This document shows, one piece after another, positions 11,290 to 21,320 of a stretch of DNA of 64,000 bases. The stretch comes from Otatea glauca. Lineage: Eukaryota > Streptophyta > Magnoliopsida > Poales > Poaceae. Below the pieces are notes generated by a model. It ran no database searches. It was not told the DNA's origin and saw nothing but the letters and a program-made list of their open reading frames with translations. Position 1 is the first letter of the stretch, and each line of letters begins with the position of its first letter. The stretch is from NCBI GenBank assembly GCA_036346275.1, contig CM070719.1:13557185-13621184 (forward strand), given 5' to 3'. A program made the translations under genes and the position numbers.

Positions 11290-11665
11290 TAGAATCCGGT
11301 GGACGTGGAGCGCGGGATATTTTTGATTCAATTTGAGCGATGCGGATCATTGGATATAATTTTATTTTTATTCGATTTATTGGACCTAGCCCTGTTTTTT
11401 CATCTAGGAAAACGTGCACGATAATTTCTAGCGGTTCCAAACGCTGGATTCCGTGAGGGATTTCCAAAATCGCCACAAAAAATTTTGGAATCCCTCACAG
11501 AATCCAGCGTTCGGAATCGCTGAAAATTACTATGCACGTTTTTCCCTAGATGAAAAAACAATGGCCGGGTCCATAAATCCGAATAAAAATAAAAATTATG
11601 TCCGGCGGATCCGCATCATCAAATTGAATCAAAAATATCCGCGCTCCACGCCCGCTTGATTCTAT
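11290..11665. repeat. Large palindrome (inverted repeat with ~180-bp arms)
   Basis: The arm 11290-11466 is the inverse of 11488-11665 with moderate divergence. GGATTCCGTGAGGGATTTCC at the inner edge of the left arm faces GGAATCCCTCACAGAATCC in the right, with about 20 bp between them. The right arm is the start of internal repeat copy 2. It could be a foldback element or a local inverted duplication, and would form a long hairpin if transcribed. Confidence 0.8.
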
Positions 11666-11945
11666 CAGATAGCGCCATTTTGTAAATTTTGTCGGTTCAG
11701 CGGCTAATCACGCAAAATAATTATCCTGCCGGGCTAGAACAGTAACAAATTCGTATAATCTCCATTAACTACTCATTACATTACATCAATATAGTCATTT
11801 CACACACTGCTACTTGCACTAACATCACACCAACTTGTCCTATTTCACGTACTATACAATAATCTACTACTGTCATATCATGTCATATTATTTACGCAAT
11901 TTTTGTCGATACAGACGCTATTTAAAATTTTTAAAAATATGAATG
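11480..11945. repeat. Internal MULE direct repeat, copy 2
   Basis: This is the direct partner of 4275-4745 (see the shared landmarks there). Copy 2 lies in the far-upstream region of the transposase gene, just as copy 1 lies upstream of the GRF gene. Its first ~190 bp also form one arm of the palindrome. Confidence 0.85.
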
Positions 11946-12639
11946 CGCAGGGACCTAATACACTACAAAATTTCTCATTTCATCTATTGCTCGTTGTAGT
12001 AATACTGAGGTCTCAAATACTATTACTTACACTAATTTCGTACTAATTATGCTAATATTCCAATATTATCCTCGAAGATTTCATACTAACCTTCCTCAAG
12101 GTGTGCTCAAGATCACTAAAGCCCAAACAGCGTACAAAATAATCTTCGTAAACAATACCTACAAAATTAAAAACCAGAATCAAATACTACGTAACAATAT
12201 TAATCTAAACATAAATGCCAGTAAATTATAGACACCGACTAAATGCCAGTAAATTTCAGATTCTCGTTTCTGCTTGTTTTTTCCTGACCCTTCTATCTCC
12301 CGCCTCTCCTCCTTGCGCTCGCGGTTATCTCAGCTCCCTCAAAAACTCCCGAACTACCTCGCTCTAGCACTGGTTTCTTACCCTCGCCGACTATCTGATG
12401 TAAACCATCGCAGCGGTCCTCTTTTATAGCAGGAGAATTGAGACCATGCGCAAGAAATGTGAACGCCGGTCGACGCTTTCGGTGCACGGAGAGGATGGAT
12501 AGATGTGATGTAAAGAAGAATCAGATGTTATATTCTCTGGGGCTGTGTCCAAAGCTTGACTCGTGGCTGAGGGGTCCGAGCTGAGAAGCTTTGGCTCAGG
12601 CGCGTGGAAAGGGAGGCGCGGGTGCCCAGACGATAGGGA
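11946..12639. other. MULE right subterminal region, no gene recognised
   Basis: AT-rich sequence to about 12260, then mixed sequence leading into the right inverted repeat. Short frames such as 12293-12487 (minus) have no domain, promoter or splice context and are not called as genes. Confidence 0.45.
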
Positions 12640-12922
12640 GCCGCCCCTCCAGCGTGCGGCAAGGTGGCCCCCACCGCAGGGCGTGCTGCAGGCAACAGCC
12701 GCTCCTCCAGCGAGCGGCACGGCGAGCCCTACCCCCTGTGTGCCAGCAATTCCTCCAGGCAGCGGCAAGGTGGGACCGACGGGGGAAAAAAGGCGGAGAA
12801 ATTATGGCGCGATCTGGGGCAGCGGAAAGCGTGGGCCAGGGGCTATTTCTGTAATTTCGTCGCTTCGGTGACTATTTTTGAAAATACGAATAAGCAGAGA
12901 GCTAATACAGAAAAAAAAATTT
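12640..12922 (-). repeat. Right terminal inverted repeat of the MULE
   Basis: This is the inverted partner of 554-838. Divergence between the two arms is moderate, with several substitutions and short indels in the GC-rich inner half, which suggests the insertion is not very recent. The overlapping plus-strand frames are by-products of GC-rich composition. Confidence 0.85.
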
Positions 12923-12931
12923 CACCCCAAT
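12923..12931. repeat. Right target-site duplication of the MULE
   Basis: CACCCCAAT, identical to 545-553. It lies directly after the inverted-repeat terminus AAAAAAAAATTT. Confidence 0.85.
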
Positions 12932-13543
12932 GCTGCTGCGTAGACACGTGTACCGAGACAGAGAGGACACCGTCACCCTACTCTTTAATGATTGTGTTTA
13001 CCTTTAGTGACAAACAGCTAATCCTACCCCGAGCGCCTCTAGTTATAAGTAAGCTATCTTTCTTGATTAAAGTAAGCTATCTTTCGCACTTAAGTACAAG
13101 GCGTTACAGCTGTGAGCCGCTATCCGCACGTCACATCACGTAGCCACACCCAGGCCGACCGCACTTCCAATCCTCGCTGTCATTCATGTGACCGGAACGT
13201 CTCCGTCTCCTTCCCTCCCAATCCTGAAGCCTATTGCCAAATTGACTCTTTTCATATTTTTTTATATTTAGTTTTAATTTATATAAAATTATAAATCTAA
13301 TTTTTTCTCAACGGCAAAAAGTTTAATAGACAATATGTATCCCTGTTATAGTAAATAAGCACGTTAGAACTATCTACTACGGTATAGAAGCACGACAGTA
13401 TTATCATAAGTGCCAATTGCCACTTCCAAATTTAAATTAAAAAAAATTATGATTTTTTCCAAAAAAAACCAAACTAGCAAAAAAAAAAAAAAAAAAAAAG
13501 ACAAACGGTCAAAACCCAAAGCATCCCTGGTACTGCATGTCTA
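12932..13543. other. Spacer between MULE and hAT
   Basis: No gene is recognised. There is an A-run of about 20 bases at ~13480-13499, with no recognisable retrocopy upstream of it, and AT-rich sequence before it. Confidence 0.45.
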
Positions 13544-13551
13544 CTCTCGTG

Positions 13552-16500
13552 TAGAGATGGCCAAACAGGCCTACCGAGGCACGACATTGTTGGCTCGACC
13601 GAGCACTCAAGACGGCCACTCGCTCATGTCGTGTTTGGGCGGCTGCACAACAAAGACAGAGGGTCGAAGATGGCACGCCCGGTAAGGCCCGACATGGTTA
13701 GGACACGGTATAGCCCGTTTAATTAAAAAAATAGCTGTTTTATAACTGTTGAAGGCTTAAAAAATTCGAAAAAAATCGAAAAAATTCCCGAGTTTTTTTC
13801 ATATAAATAGGTGGTTGCCCGCCCCCCCATTTTCACACCAGCAATTTTGCATTCTCTTCTATTCATTCTTTTGTGGAAATTATTTTACTCTTAGTGGTAA
13901 TTTAGCAAAATTTAAAATAGTTTTGCTTAAAATCCAAAATTTGGCTTCCGCCTTCTGTCAAGAAATCAAGATGATAATTGTGATTTATTTTTTCATTTTG
14001 TTAGTATTTTAAATCATATTTTAGTATTAATAGTGTAATTATTTCTTGTAGTTTACTTTATGGAGCACAGGGATTTTTCGTCGTTCCCAGCTTCTGGTTT
14101 CGGGATTTCACCCGAGGAGCTTTTTGCATCATATGATGCGCAAGAAGCTGCAGAAGCTATGCCATCCTCATGCTCTACAAGTGCTGCTGCGTCGGCAAGC
14201 ATTGGAGCGAAAAGAACAAGATGCGGTACATCGGGAGTGTAGGAAGATTTCGAGCAAATTTTTGAGACATTAGACGACGTCCAGAGCAGATATGTTGTTT
14301 GTAAATATTGTAAGCATAAATTAACTGTGAAATCTTCAGGTGGAACGGAGCACTTGAAGAGGCATGCTGAGAGTTGTAGAAAAAAACGGGGATGGCTTTG
14401 AGACAGACACAGCTACAATACAACCCTGACAGTACGGTACGTAACTGGGACTACAATCCTGAGGTTGCTCGTGAATCTCTATGTCGTTTAATCGCTTCTG
14501 AAGATCTTCCTTTAAACTTTGGTGAGTCAGCTGCGTTTGAAAGCTATATTAGGACCGCTCATAATCCTAGGTTTTCTGTAGTTTCTAGACAGACAACAAC
14601 TAGAGATTTGATTAAATATTATAATAATTGTCACAATAACCTAAAAGAAAATTTTAATACCTGTACTTTTTCTGTGTCTTTGAAATATGATATATGGAGT
14701 GGTAGAGCTAAAGATGATTACCTTAGTATAGTTGCTCATTATGTAAACAATGATTGACAACTAGAAAAAAGAATTATATGATTCAAATTAATTGATGTAG
14801 CACACACTGATGAAAATATTGCTGATTGTATTGTAAAAGTTGTGGAAGATTTTGGTTTTAGTGATAATATTTTTACAATAACATTAGATAATGCTTCCGC
14901 AAATACTTCTACTATAAAAATTCTTACTCCGCTTTTCAATTCCTGTGCTGAATCTTTCTTATTACATCAGCGTTGAGCTTGCTATATTATTAAACTTATA
15001 GTTAAATCTAGTTTGAAGAGGTTAGATCAGTATCTTAAACTTTTTCGCACTGCAATATCTTACTTAAATTATTCTAATCAACGAGTAGTAGCATTTAAGA
15101 CTTATTGTATTGCAATGAATGTGCATCCGCGTAAGTTTGGTTTGGATATGCCTGTTAGATGGAACTCTACTTACTTGATGCTTAAAATCTCGTACCATAT
15201 AAGAGCACATTTTCTGTTTTTATTAACACGCAATGTCATACACGGGATGGTCAACCGCTACTCACAGAGCAACATTGGTATATTGCTAAATACTTGCTGT
15301 CATTTTTAGAACTTTTTTCAAATCAAATATTGTTTTATCTGGAGTTTATTATGCAACCTCTCCTTTAATTGTGCATCATATTTTAGAAATTGCTACCCAC
15401 TTAAAGAGACACGAAAATGATAATATCTTGTGTGAAGTTGTTTATGTTATGAAAACTAAAATTTTAAAATATTGGCAAGAGATTCCTATGTTATATGCAT
15501 TTGCATTTATTTTAGATCCTAGAGCTAAAGTTCAAGGATTCTCAAATTTTCTCTCACTTTTAAGTGATGCGATAGGTACTGATTATTCTAGTTATTTTTC
15601 AAATGTCTGTGCTAATTTATCTCAAGTTTATGATAAGTATGATCGGAAGTTTGCTGGAGTTTGCATGCAGCGACCTCCACCAGTACCCACAACAAGTAAG
15701 AAGAAAACTACGTGGAGAAAAATATGGGATGCAAGTGGCTCTTCCTCAAGAAGTTCGACAACATCAACAACAAGTGCGGGCACATCAAGTAGTAGAGAGC
15801 TAGTTGCCTATCTCAACAGCGACACTGTTAACTACCAAGAGCAGCAAGAGAAGGACTTCAGCATTTTGCAGTGGTGGCACGAGCACAAGATAACATATCC
15901 GGTGCTTTCCATATTAGCACGGGATGTGTTAACAGTTCCTGTCTCCACGGTTTCTTCGAAGTCTGCTTTTAGTCTATCCGGAAAAATAATCGAGGAGTGA
16001 AGAACAAATCTGACAAGTGAGATAGTGAAAATACTTCTCACTGTGAAAGATTGAGAACAAGTTGATCAATGAGCTTAACATACTACAGAAAATGCTGAGC
16101 TGGCGGAGACGTTCGGAAATCTTTATCTAGATAATGAGGAAGAATAATTGTAATCTTCACTTTTTTTCTATATCACTGAGCTATAGGTTGTACTCTTTTT
16201 TCTTTGTCAAGGTTTTCTCGTATTGAGTTTTTACTTTGTTTGATCTTAGCGAGGCAGCCAAACATCAATAAAATTCACTACTTAATTCAAATTATTTATC
16301 TCATCTTAGAATTTATCTCATATTTTAGCTTTTTCTTAATATATATATATAAAGTTTTTCTACATCCTTCGAGTTTTTCTAATTATTTTAAATTTCTCCC
16401 ATTTTTCTGATTTTTTCATACTTTTTCTATTTTTCTAATTTTTTCTGATTTTTTTTAATTTTTTTTGGCGCTAACGGGCCAACCTGGCCTATTTCGACTT

Positions 16501-16657
16501 GTCAGACCCGTACCAGCACAATACGGCTCGTTAGCCTCGTGGGCCATGCTTGGGCTGCCTCCTCGATACGTGAACCGATACGGCACAACCTGTTTAGTAG
16601 CCTAAATAGGCCGTGCTATTTTTTAATCAGGTCGAGCCATCTGTTTGGCCATGTCTA
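13552..16657 (+). mobile_element. Decayed hAT transposon, 3.1 kb
   Basis: The termini are inverted: TAGAGATGGCCAAACAG at the left and the inverse of TAGACATGGCCAAACAG at the right (one mismatch). The flanks are 8-bp near-duplicates, CTCTCGTG (13544-13551) and CTCTCGAG (16658-16665). Both features, together with a BED finger and hAT dimerisation domain inside, identify the hAT superfamily. The subterminal regions are AT-rich with repeated words such as 'cgaccgagcac' and 'ggcctatttcgac'. The coding region is on the plus strand and broken. Confidence 0.9.
14060..16060 (+). pseudogene. hAT transposase pseudogene (BED finger plus hATC domain)
   Basis: Coding fragments in several frames follow the usual order of plant hAT (zinc finger BED, RICESLEEPER-like) transposases. 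A Ser/Ala-rich leader from ATG 14060 is followed by the BED finger at about 14270-14385, with CKYCKHKL and HLKRHAESC. The core then includes NNDSTVRNW-like and WDYNPEVARESL, with DNASANTSTIKIL near 14890 and PVRWNSTYLML near 15160. The C-terminal dimerisation domain lies at about 15780-16000 (WWHEHKITYPVLSILARDVL, VPVSTVSSKSAFS). There are stops at 14240 (TAG) and 14398 (TGA), a frameshift beside 14395, and more stops at 14755, near 14976 and after 15998. It cannot make a functional enzyme. Confidence 0.88.
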
Positions 16658-16665
16658 CTCTCGAG

Positions 16666-17402
16666 CCATGGACTCATGGCTCGCGTTAGTTAATTTATTA
16701 TAGTATTATTATCAAGAGTTCTTTCTTGTTGACTTCAAATGAACTTGATTTGACTAACGGACACACACTCAGGTCCTATTTAGTAGAGCTCTAGATCTCA
16801 GCTCTATCTTAGATCTAAAACTTTTAGGCTAAAATAAAGTGAATTAAATTTATATTTTGTCTTAAATAGAAATAAGATAACTCATTTAAACACTTTTAAT
16901 ATATTACGCAGATGACTAAATACAGCCTTGGTCTTTTGCCCTACGGTCTCCAGTCGTTCGCATGCTAGCAATATTTTTCTTTGTGCCTAATTCAACAAAC
17001 AGCATGGTAGCAATAATAATTTGTATAATCTCCAAAATTCAGCTCCAAAATGGTGGCCTTAATGATAGTACTACTGGTATTAACCACGTAAACGAATACT
17101 ATGAAGTTTATTAGTAACTCAAATAGATGCAAGGGATGCTCATTCTGTGATACTACCAAGCTGAACAGAAATAAATTCGCATTATAATGTTACAGATAAC
17201 AAATGAACATATTATACATCCACTAAAAAGACCAAAAAATTGTTTAAGAAAATTCAAAACAAATAATAAAAATATAAAAGCAAAAAAAATGTTTGAGGGA
17301 ATTTACACCGACCGACGCATGCTTTCTACAGCAATATATAACGCGCAAATAATCTTTTTCCTGAAAATTTTGCATTCCAGCCCCTACAAGTTGATACTGT
17401 AC
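16666..17402. other. 3' flank of the NHL gene
   Basis: AT-rich non-coding sequence between the hAT element and the stop codon of the NHL gene. It must hold the 3' untranslated region and polyadenylation site of the minus-strand gene. 'aataaa'-type words occur (for example near 17262 and 17282 in plus sense), but no single signal is decisive. Confidence 0.4.
16773..16931. mobile_element. Possible short MITE downstream of the NHL gene
   Basis: The left edge reads GGTCCTATTTAGT and the right edge, inverted, GGCTGTATTTAGT, about 160 bp apart. This looks like a degenerate terminal inverted repeat pair. No convincing target duplication was found, so the call is tentative. Confidence 0.35.
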
Positions 17403-18260
17403 CTAGAAGGTCCACTTCCAGATCTTGACACGGACCCTGACCTTGCACGAGTGAGCGGCGGTGCTCACCGTTGCGGTCGTGTCGGCGGCCACCGATGCCG
17501 GCGCAGGAGCCAGGGCAGTGCCGTTCCTCCCCTTCACCTTCTTCGGCGGCGGCGGAGGCGGAGGGGGCGGTGTCACCTTGATGCCCTCGCAGTGCACCTG
17601 GATGCCAATCTTCTTGGTCTTGAGGCTGCCGACCCTGACACCGGCCCGCGTGTTGGCGTCGACAGCGACGGAGAATCCGCCGGACTTCTTGATGTCGGAG
17701 CTAGCGGCGGTGGGGTCGACGGTGACGCCGGTTGCGGCAATGGTGGCGATGAAGACCGTGGTGTTGCCGGCCTCGTGCGTGAAGCCGGGCACGGTGGCGT
17801 CCCCGAGCGGGACGACGTTGGCGGCGGTGGCGGCGGAGAGGGAGAAGTCGTCGTAGAGGAAGACGAGCTTCTTGTTGGGGTTCTTCGCGGTGAAGGTGAG
17901 CTGGATGGAGTCGGTGAGGACGGGTGCGGTGGCCGAGGAGGAGATGTTGAGCGCGGTGAGCTGGACGGAGGAGACGGTGAAGCTGGGCCGGTGCGGGCGG
18001 TAGAGAAGGTAGAACGCGCCGCCACCGACGGCGGCGAGGAGTGCGAGGAGGATGACTAATAGCAGCGCCCAGCAGAAGCAGCAGCAGCAGCTGCACCGGC
18101 ACGACCGCCCGCGCCTGCGCTTCGCCGGCGTCTGCGGCCGGTAGATGGGGCGCTGGTACATCTGCGACTTTGGCACCGGGAACAACGCTGTCGCGCCGCC
18201 GCCGTTGGCCATTGCCGGCGGCGGGTTGGGTTTCCCGGAGGGGTGGACGCGGTCAGCCAT
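17403..18260 (-). CDS. NDR1/HIN1-like (NHL) protein, LEA_2 family
   Basis: An intact single-exon gene of 285 residues, GC-rich as in many grass genes. The N-terminus is Pro-rich and cytosolic (FPVPKSQMYQRPIYRPQTP), followed by a basic segment KRRRGR and a Cys cluster (CRCSCCCCFCW) that may be acylated. One membrane segment follows at about residues 61-88 (ALLLVILLALLAAVGGGAF). Next comes an LEA_2 domain: YRPHRPSFTVSSVQL, LTFTAKNPNKKLVFLYDDF, and NTTVFIATIAATGV. A run of nine prolines precedes a Lys-rich stretch, and the C-terminus ends CKVRVRVKIWKWTF. NHL proteins are plasma-membrane proteins, several linked to pathogen response and abscisic-acid signalling; the exact role of this member is not known. 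It is the only host gene in the window that looks functional. Transposons sit on both sides. Confidence 0.9.
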   Translation of the reverse strand: MADRVHPSGKPNPPPAMANGGGATALFPVPKSQMYQRPIYRPQTPAKRRRGRSCRCSCCCCFCWALLLVILLALLAAVGGGAFYLLYRPHRPSFTVSSVQLTALNISSSATAPVLTDSIQLTFTAKNPNKKLVFLYDDFSLSAATAANVVPLGDATVPGFTHEAGNTTVFIATIAATGVTVDPTAASSDIKKSGGFSVAVDANTRAGVRVGSLKTKKIGIQVHCEGIKVTPPPPPPPPPKKVKGRNGTALAPAPASVAADTTATVSTAAHSCKVRVRVKIWKWTF

Positions 18261-18397
18261 TGGCGCCGCCGTAGCCGAGGATGCGGAGGCGGAGACGACT
18301 CGATGCGGTGGTGCTGTGTAAGTGGTGGTATGGGTGTGGAGTTTCTTGGAGTCAAGAGAGATCTAATAAGGGAGGGAAGAGAGAGTGGTGAGGTGAG
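18261..18397 (-). promoter_or_regulatory. CT-rich 5' untranslated region or proximal promoter of the NHL gene
   Basis: The 137 bp between the start codon and the hAT-like insertion read, on the minus strand, as CT-rich leader (CTCTCTCTTCCCTCCC) without a TATA box. This suggests untranslated leader, with the native core promoter now lying beyond the 1.06-kb insertion. Confidence 0.5.
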
Positions 18398-19455
18398 TAG
18401 GATGAAAACGGATCGGATAGTTTCCGATCGATTCGGATATTTTCGGATACGGATTCTGTCGGATCGGATATTTGTCGGATAGTATCGAATCGGATACGGA
18501 TACGGATTTTTTTTTGTCGGATACGAATACGGATTCGATAGCTCACTATCCGTCGGATACGGATACGGATTCGGATAATCCGGATATTGATGGATCGGAT
18601 ATCCGGATATACATATGGGCTGGGCTAAAACTACTCTTCTAGCCCAAAAATGTTTCTTAATTTCAGAATTGTTTTCTAATTTAATTAATCCATAAAGTAA
18701 GTTTTAATTATTAAAATTAGCAAACCAACTCCAAAAATTACGAATTTTTTTTGAGAAAGTTCCAGAAATAATCTAACATTTTAAAAACTATTTCCAAGAT
18801 TTTATCAGATTTTAAATTTTCTCAAAAATTCAAATATTCCTATTCTTAATAAAAAAATATTTAAATAAGTAGCTAAAAATCATAAAAACTCATAAATACA
18901 TAATTTATTATTTTTAACATAATTCAACAAAGAATATAAATCTTGGATCATTACATATAAGTGTTATATACTTTTTCTAGAGACGTGATATTTAAGTATT
19001 ATCAAACTTTTAGTGTGTTATGTGTTTGCCTCTATTTGTATCTTTGAGTAAAGATTACCTTCATTTTTGTGTTTTGATCTACATTTATAATGAACTAATT
19101 GTATGTGTGTGATAAACTAAGTCTTATATAATTTTATTTGCGACATGGTATCTACTTATTATCTAAGTGAATGAAAATGCTTATATTTGTTCAATTTTCA
19201 ATAACATTTTCATCAAATCAACTAGTTATGTGTTTTCATTGACTTTTATATACAATCTAAGGGTTATCATGTTAGATAAAATATTCAAACCGTATCCGAT
19301 TCGATTCAGTATTCGATCCGTATATCGTATTCGATATTATCCGTATTCGTATTCGTATCCGGACTATCCGTATCCGTATCCGCATCCGAGAAAAAATATG
19401 AAAACAAATATGGTAGAGCTATTATCCGTCCGTATTCGATCCGTTTTCATCCCTA
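18398..19455. mobile_element. Non-autonomous hAT element, 1.06 kb, just upstream of the NHL gene
   Basis: The termini are inverted: TAGGATGAAAACGGATCG at the left and, inverted, TAGGGATGAAAACGGATCG at the right. The flanks are near-identical 8-mers, GAGGTGAG (18390-18397) and GAGATGAG (19456-19463). Both subterminal regions are packed with GGATACGGAT/ATCCGTATCC words, about 200 bp at the left (18410-18600) and 170 bp at the right (19285-19450) in opposite orientation. This is how many hAT elements present transposase binding sites. The ~650-bp centre is AT-rich and has no coding capacity. Confidence 0.87.
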
Positions 19456-19539
19456 GAGATGAGATGAAAGAGACGCGTCACCTTACGTGCGATGCCTTTA
19501 CGGCTTTACCTCGCCTACTGATTTGGTACTTTGTTGGTT

Positions 19540-19807
19540 TAGTTTTTTTAGTTCTTCCGTTTAGAAATATAAAATTTATTTAATTTTTACATAAAGATTA
19601 AAGTTATAGTAAAATTTACAAAGATATGAGAGAAAGAGATGACTTAGATACTTTAATCATCTTAAAAGATGAGAGATGCTTTGGGTGGATAATAATGAAT
19701 AAATGTATATGGTTTAGATACAATAAATAGAAGTGTAGTAAAAAAACTAAAAAAGCATTGTTAAATCTACATACAAATCTTATATTTTTAAATAAGATTA
19801 TTCAACC
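19540..19807. mobile_element. Degenerate Stowaway-like MITE, apparently interrupted
   Basis: The interior matches the intact Stowaway at 30758-31042: TTCCGTTTAGAAATATAAAA at the left, 'gatgacttagatac', 'aataaatgtatat', and CTTATATTTTTAAATAAGA before ATTCAA. The expected right terminus is missing at the point where the next element begins (19808). The left terminus is eroded. Confidence 0.6.
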
Positions 19808-20700
19808 CAGGGTTCACAAAGCCGATGAAAAACAACGGTTTTCACGAAAACTGACCTGCCTAGCCGGTTCGGTAATAAAAACCGAACGGTAAACCTTAGA
19901 GTTCAAATGTAAATTTAAAAGAATTGAAGAAATTTAGCAAAATTGTTAAATTTTTTTGAAATTTTCTGTGTGAGGTCCTAAAGCAATGCTAATGATGCTA
20001 TAATTTTTTTTAAATGATTATCAGATATGTGTATTTTTTAAAAATTCTGACAGTGATATTATCACAATATATGCTCTTCAGTTTTTTATTTTCTAGGGGC
20101 ATAAAATGAAGTTTAATATTTCTTAAACTTTTTTTGTGATGTTATAACGTAATTACAATTATTTTGTAAAATTTTTAGATGATAATCAGATATGTGTATT
20201 TTTAAAAAATTCTAAAAGTGCTATTATCATTGTATATGCTCTTCAGTTTTTGATTTTATATGGGTACTAAATGAAGTCTAATATTTATGAAAATTTTAGT
20301 ATATAATCCTTTGGTACTATTTATGGCTAAATTAAAATTAGAGAATATAACAAATCTTTTAAATATTTATAAAAATCTGATAGTGTCTTTGTTCCTTATT
20401 ATTAATTATTGTTTTGGATTTTTTAGAAGAAATAAATGATTTCAAAAATTGTTTAAATTTCTCTGATGTGTTTGATAGATTAATTTTGATTTTTTGTAAT
20501 TTTTTCAATTTATTTTACAATTTTCCTTCTATTTTCACCATTTTTCCTTCTATCGTCGGTTTTCGGTTTTTTGAATCGGTTTGACCACCTGTTTGACTTT
20601 CAAAAACTGATGGTTTTTACTGAATATCGATCAGTTTACGCGAAAAACCAGTACCGACCAGATACCGATTTTTGAATGCAAAACGAAAATATGAATCCTG
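19808..20700. mobile_element. Small hAT-like non-autonomous element, ~0.9 kb
   Basis: The outer ends are CAGGGTTCA and, inverted, CAGGATTCA. The flanks ATTCAACC (19800-19807) and ATTCAGCT (20701-20708) match at six of eight positions. Both ends contain clusters of AACCG/CGGTT words (around 19835-19895 and 20555-20675), again typical of hAT subterminal regions. The interior is AT-rich and holds two ~110-bp related blocks (19990-20110 and 20160-20290) with TTTAGATGATAATCAGATATG-like phrases. No coding capacity. Confidence 0.6.
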
Positions 20701-20708
20701 ATTCAGCT

Positions 20709-21320
20709 TATTGGCCTGGTATCTCTGGAGGAATGAAGTATAATCGAGTGCATTTTACCGGAAGACCTTGCTTTGTATGGACGTTATTCGTGGAAACTCT
20801 GAAAGGGTTTGGATCAAAAGAATATCATAGAAAAATTGTAATTTTTAGGATGACCAATACAACTAAATTTAATAGTAGTATAATGAATACAAACTATATT
20901 TTTTATATGTATTATAGTGGTGGTATGAATACACTCATAATGCATGGTAGCAAACAGCTGCGTGATTGCACGAACAGGTTGACTAATTCTACAGAAAACA
21001 GAGTGGTGTTACAAGAATTTTCTGCAATTCCCGTGACTAATTTTACTTTCAGCTTGTTTTATGGACTAAACCGCAATTGTTATTCAGTAACCCCAACTGT
21101 TTATGTTCTAGGCTTTCAGTAGTAGTGCAGGTTTCATGCGGCGTTTTCAGTTATTTAAGTGTGTGCATCAGTGTGTAAACACACTACATCTTGGCCTTCG
21201 ACTTTAGTGCTTGGAGAGAAAGCGGCTTTCACTAATAAGTTAATAAGGATAGGTCTTATCTTGATGCTTAAGATTACCCACTTGCTCCTATGTAGTAGCA
21301 GTAGTATTGTCCTTCTCGGT
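20709..21320. other. Unassigned spacer
   Basis: A 148-codon plus-strand frame (20676-21122) crosses the edge of the hAT-like element and has no recognisable domain, so it is not called as a gene. Nothing else is visible. Confidence 0.45.

Larger units (their letters stand above)
554..12922 (-). mobile_element. Mutator-like element (MULE), ~12.4 kb, with four minus-strand genes
   Basis: The segment is bounded by long inverted repeats that begin with GAAATTTTT followed by TATTAGCTCT. It is flanked by a perfect 9-bp direct repeat, CACCCCAAT, at 545-553 and 12923-12931 (10 bp if the preceding T is counted). Long terminal inverted repeats and 8-11-bp duplications are the hallmark of Mutator-superfamily transposons. 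All four recognisable genes lie on the minus strand in the order transposase, PMD protein, GRF zinc-finger protein, Myb/SANT-like protein. Every one is broken by premature stops, so the element is now non-autonomous. Inside are a ~470-bp direct repeat and a ~180-bp-arm palindrome. The exact outer base is uncertain by 1-2 bp because the duplication and terminus overlap in sequence. Confidence 0.9.

Noticed and set aside
13478..13499. Poly-A run considered as the tail of a LINE or processed gene
   Set aside because: No reverse-transcriptase or gene-like sequence precedes it, and no flanking duplication was found.
17187..18102. Long open frames overlapping the NHL gene on both strands (for example 290 codons on plus)
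   Set aside because: They are shadows of a GC-rich coding region; only the minus frame 17403-18260 has domain structure and codon sense.
20676..21122. 148-codon plus frame
   Set aside because: It starts inside the end of a hAT-like element and has no recognisable domain or promoter.
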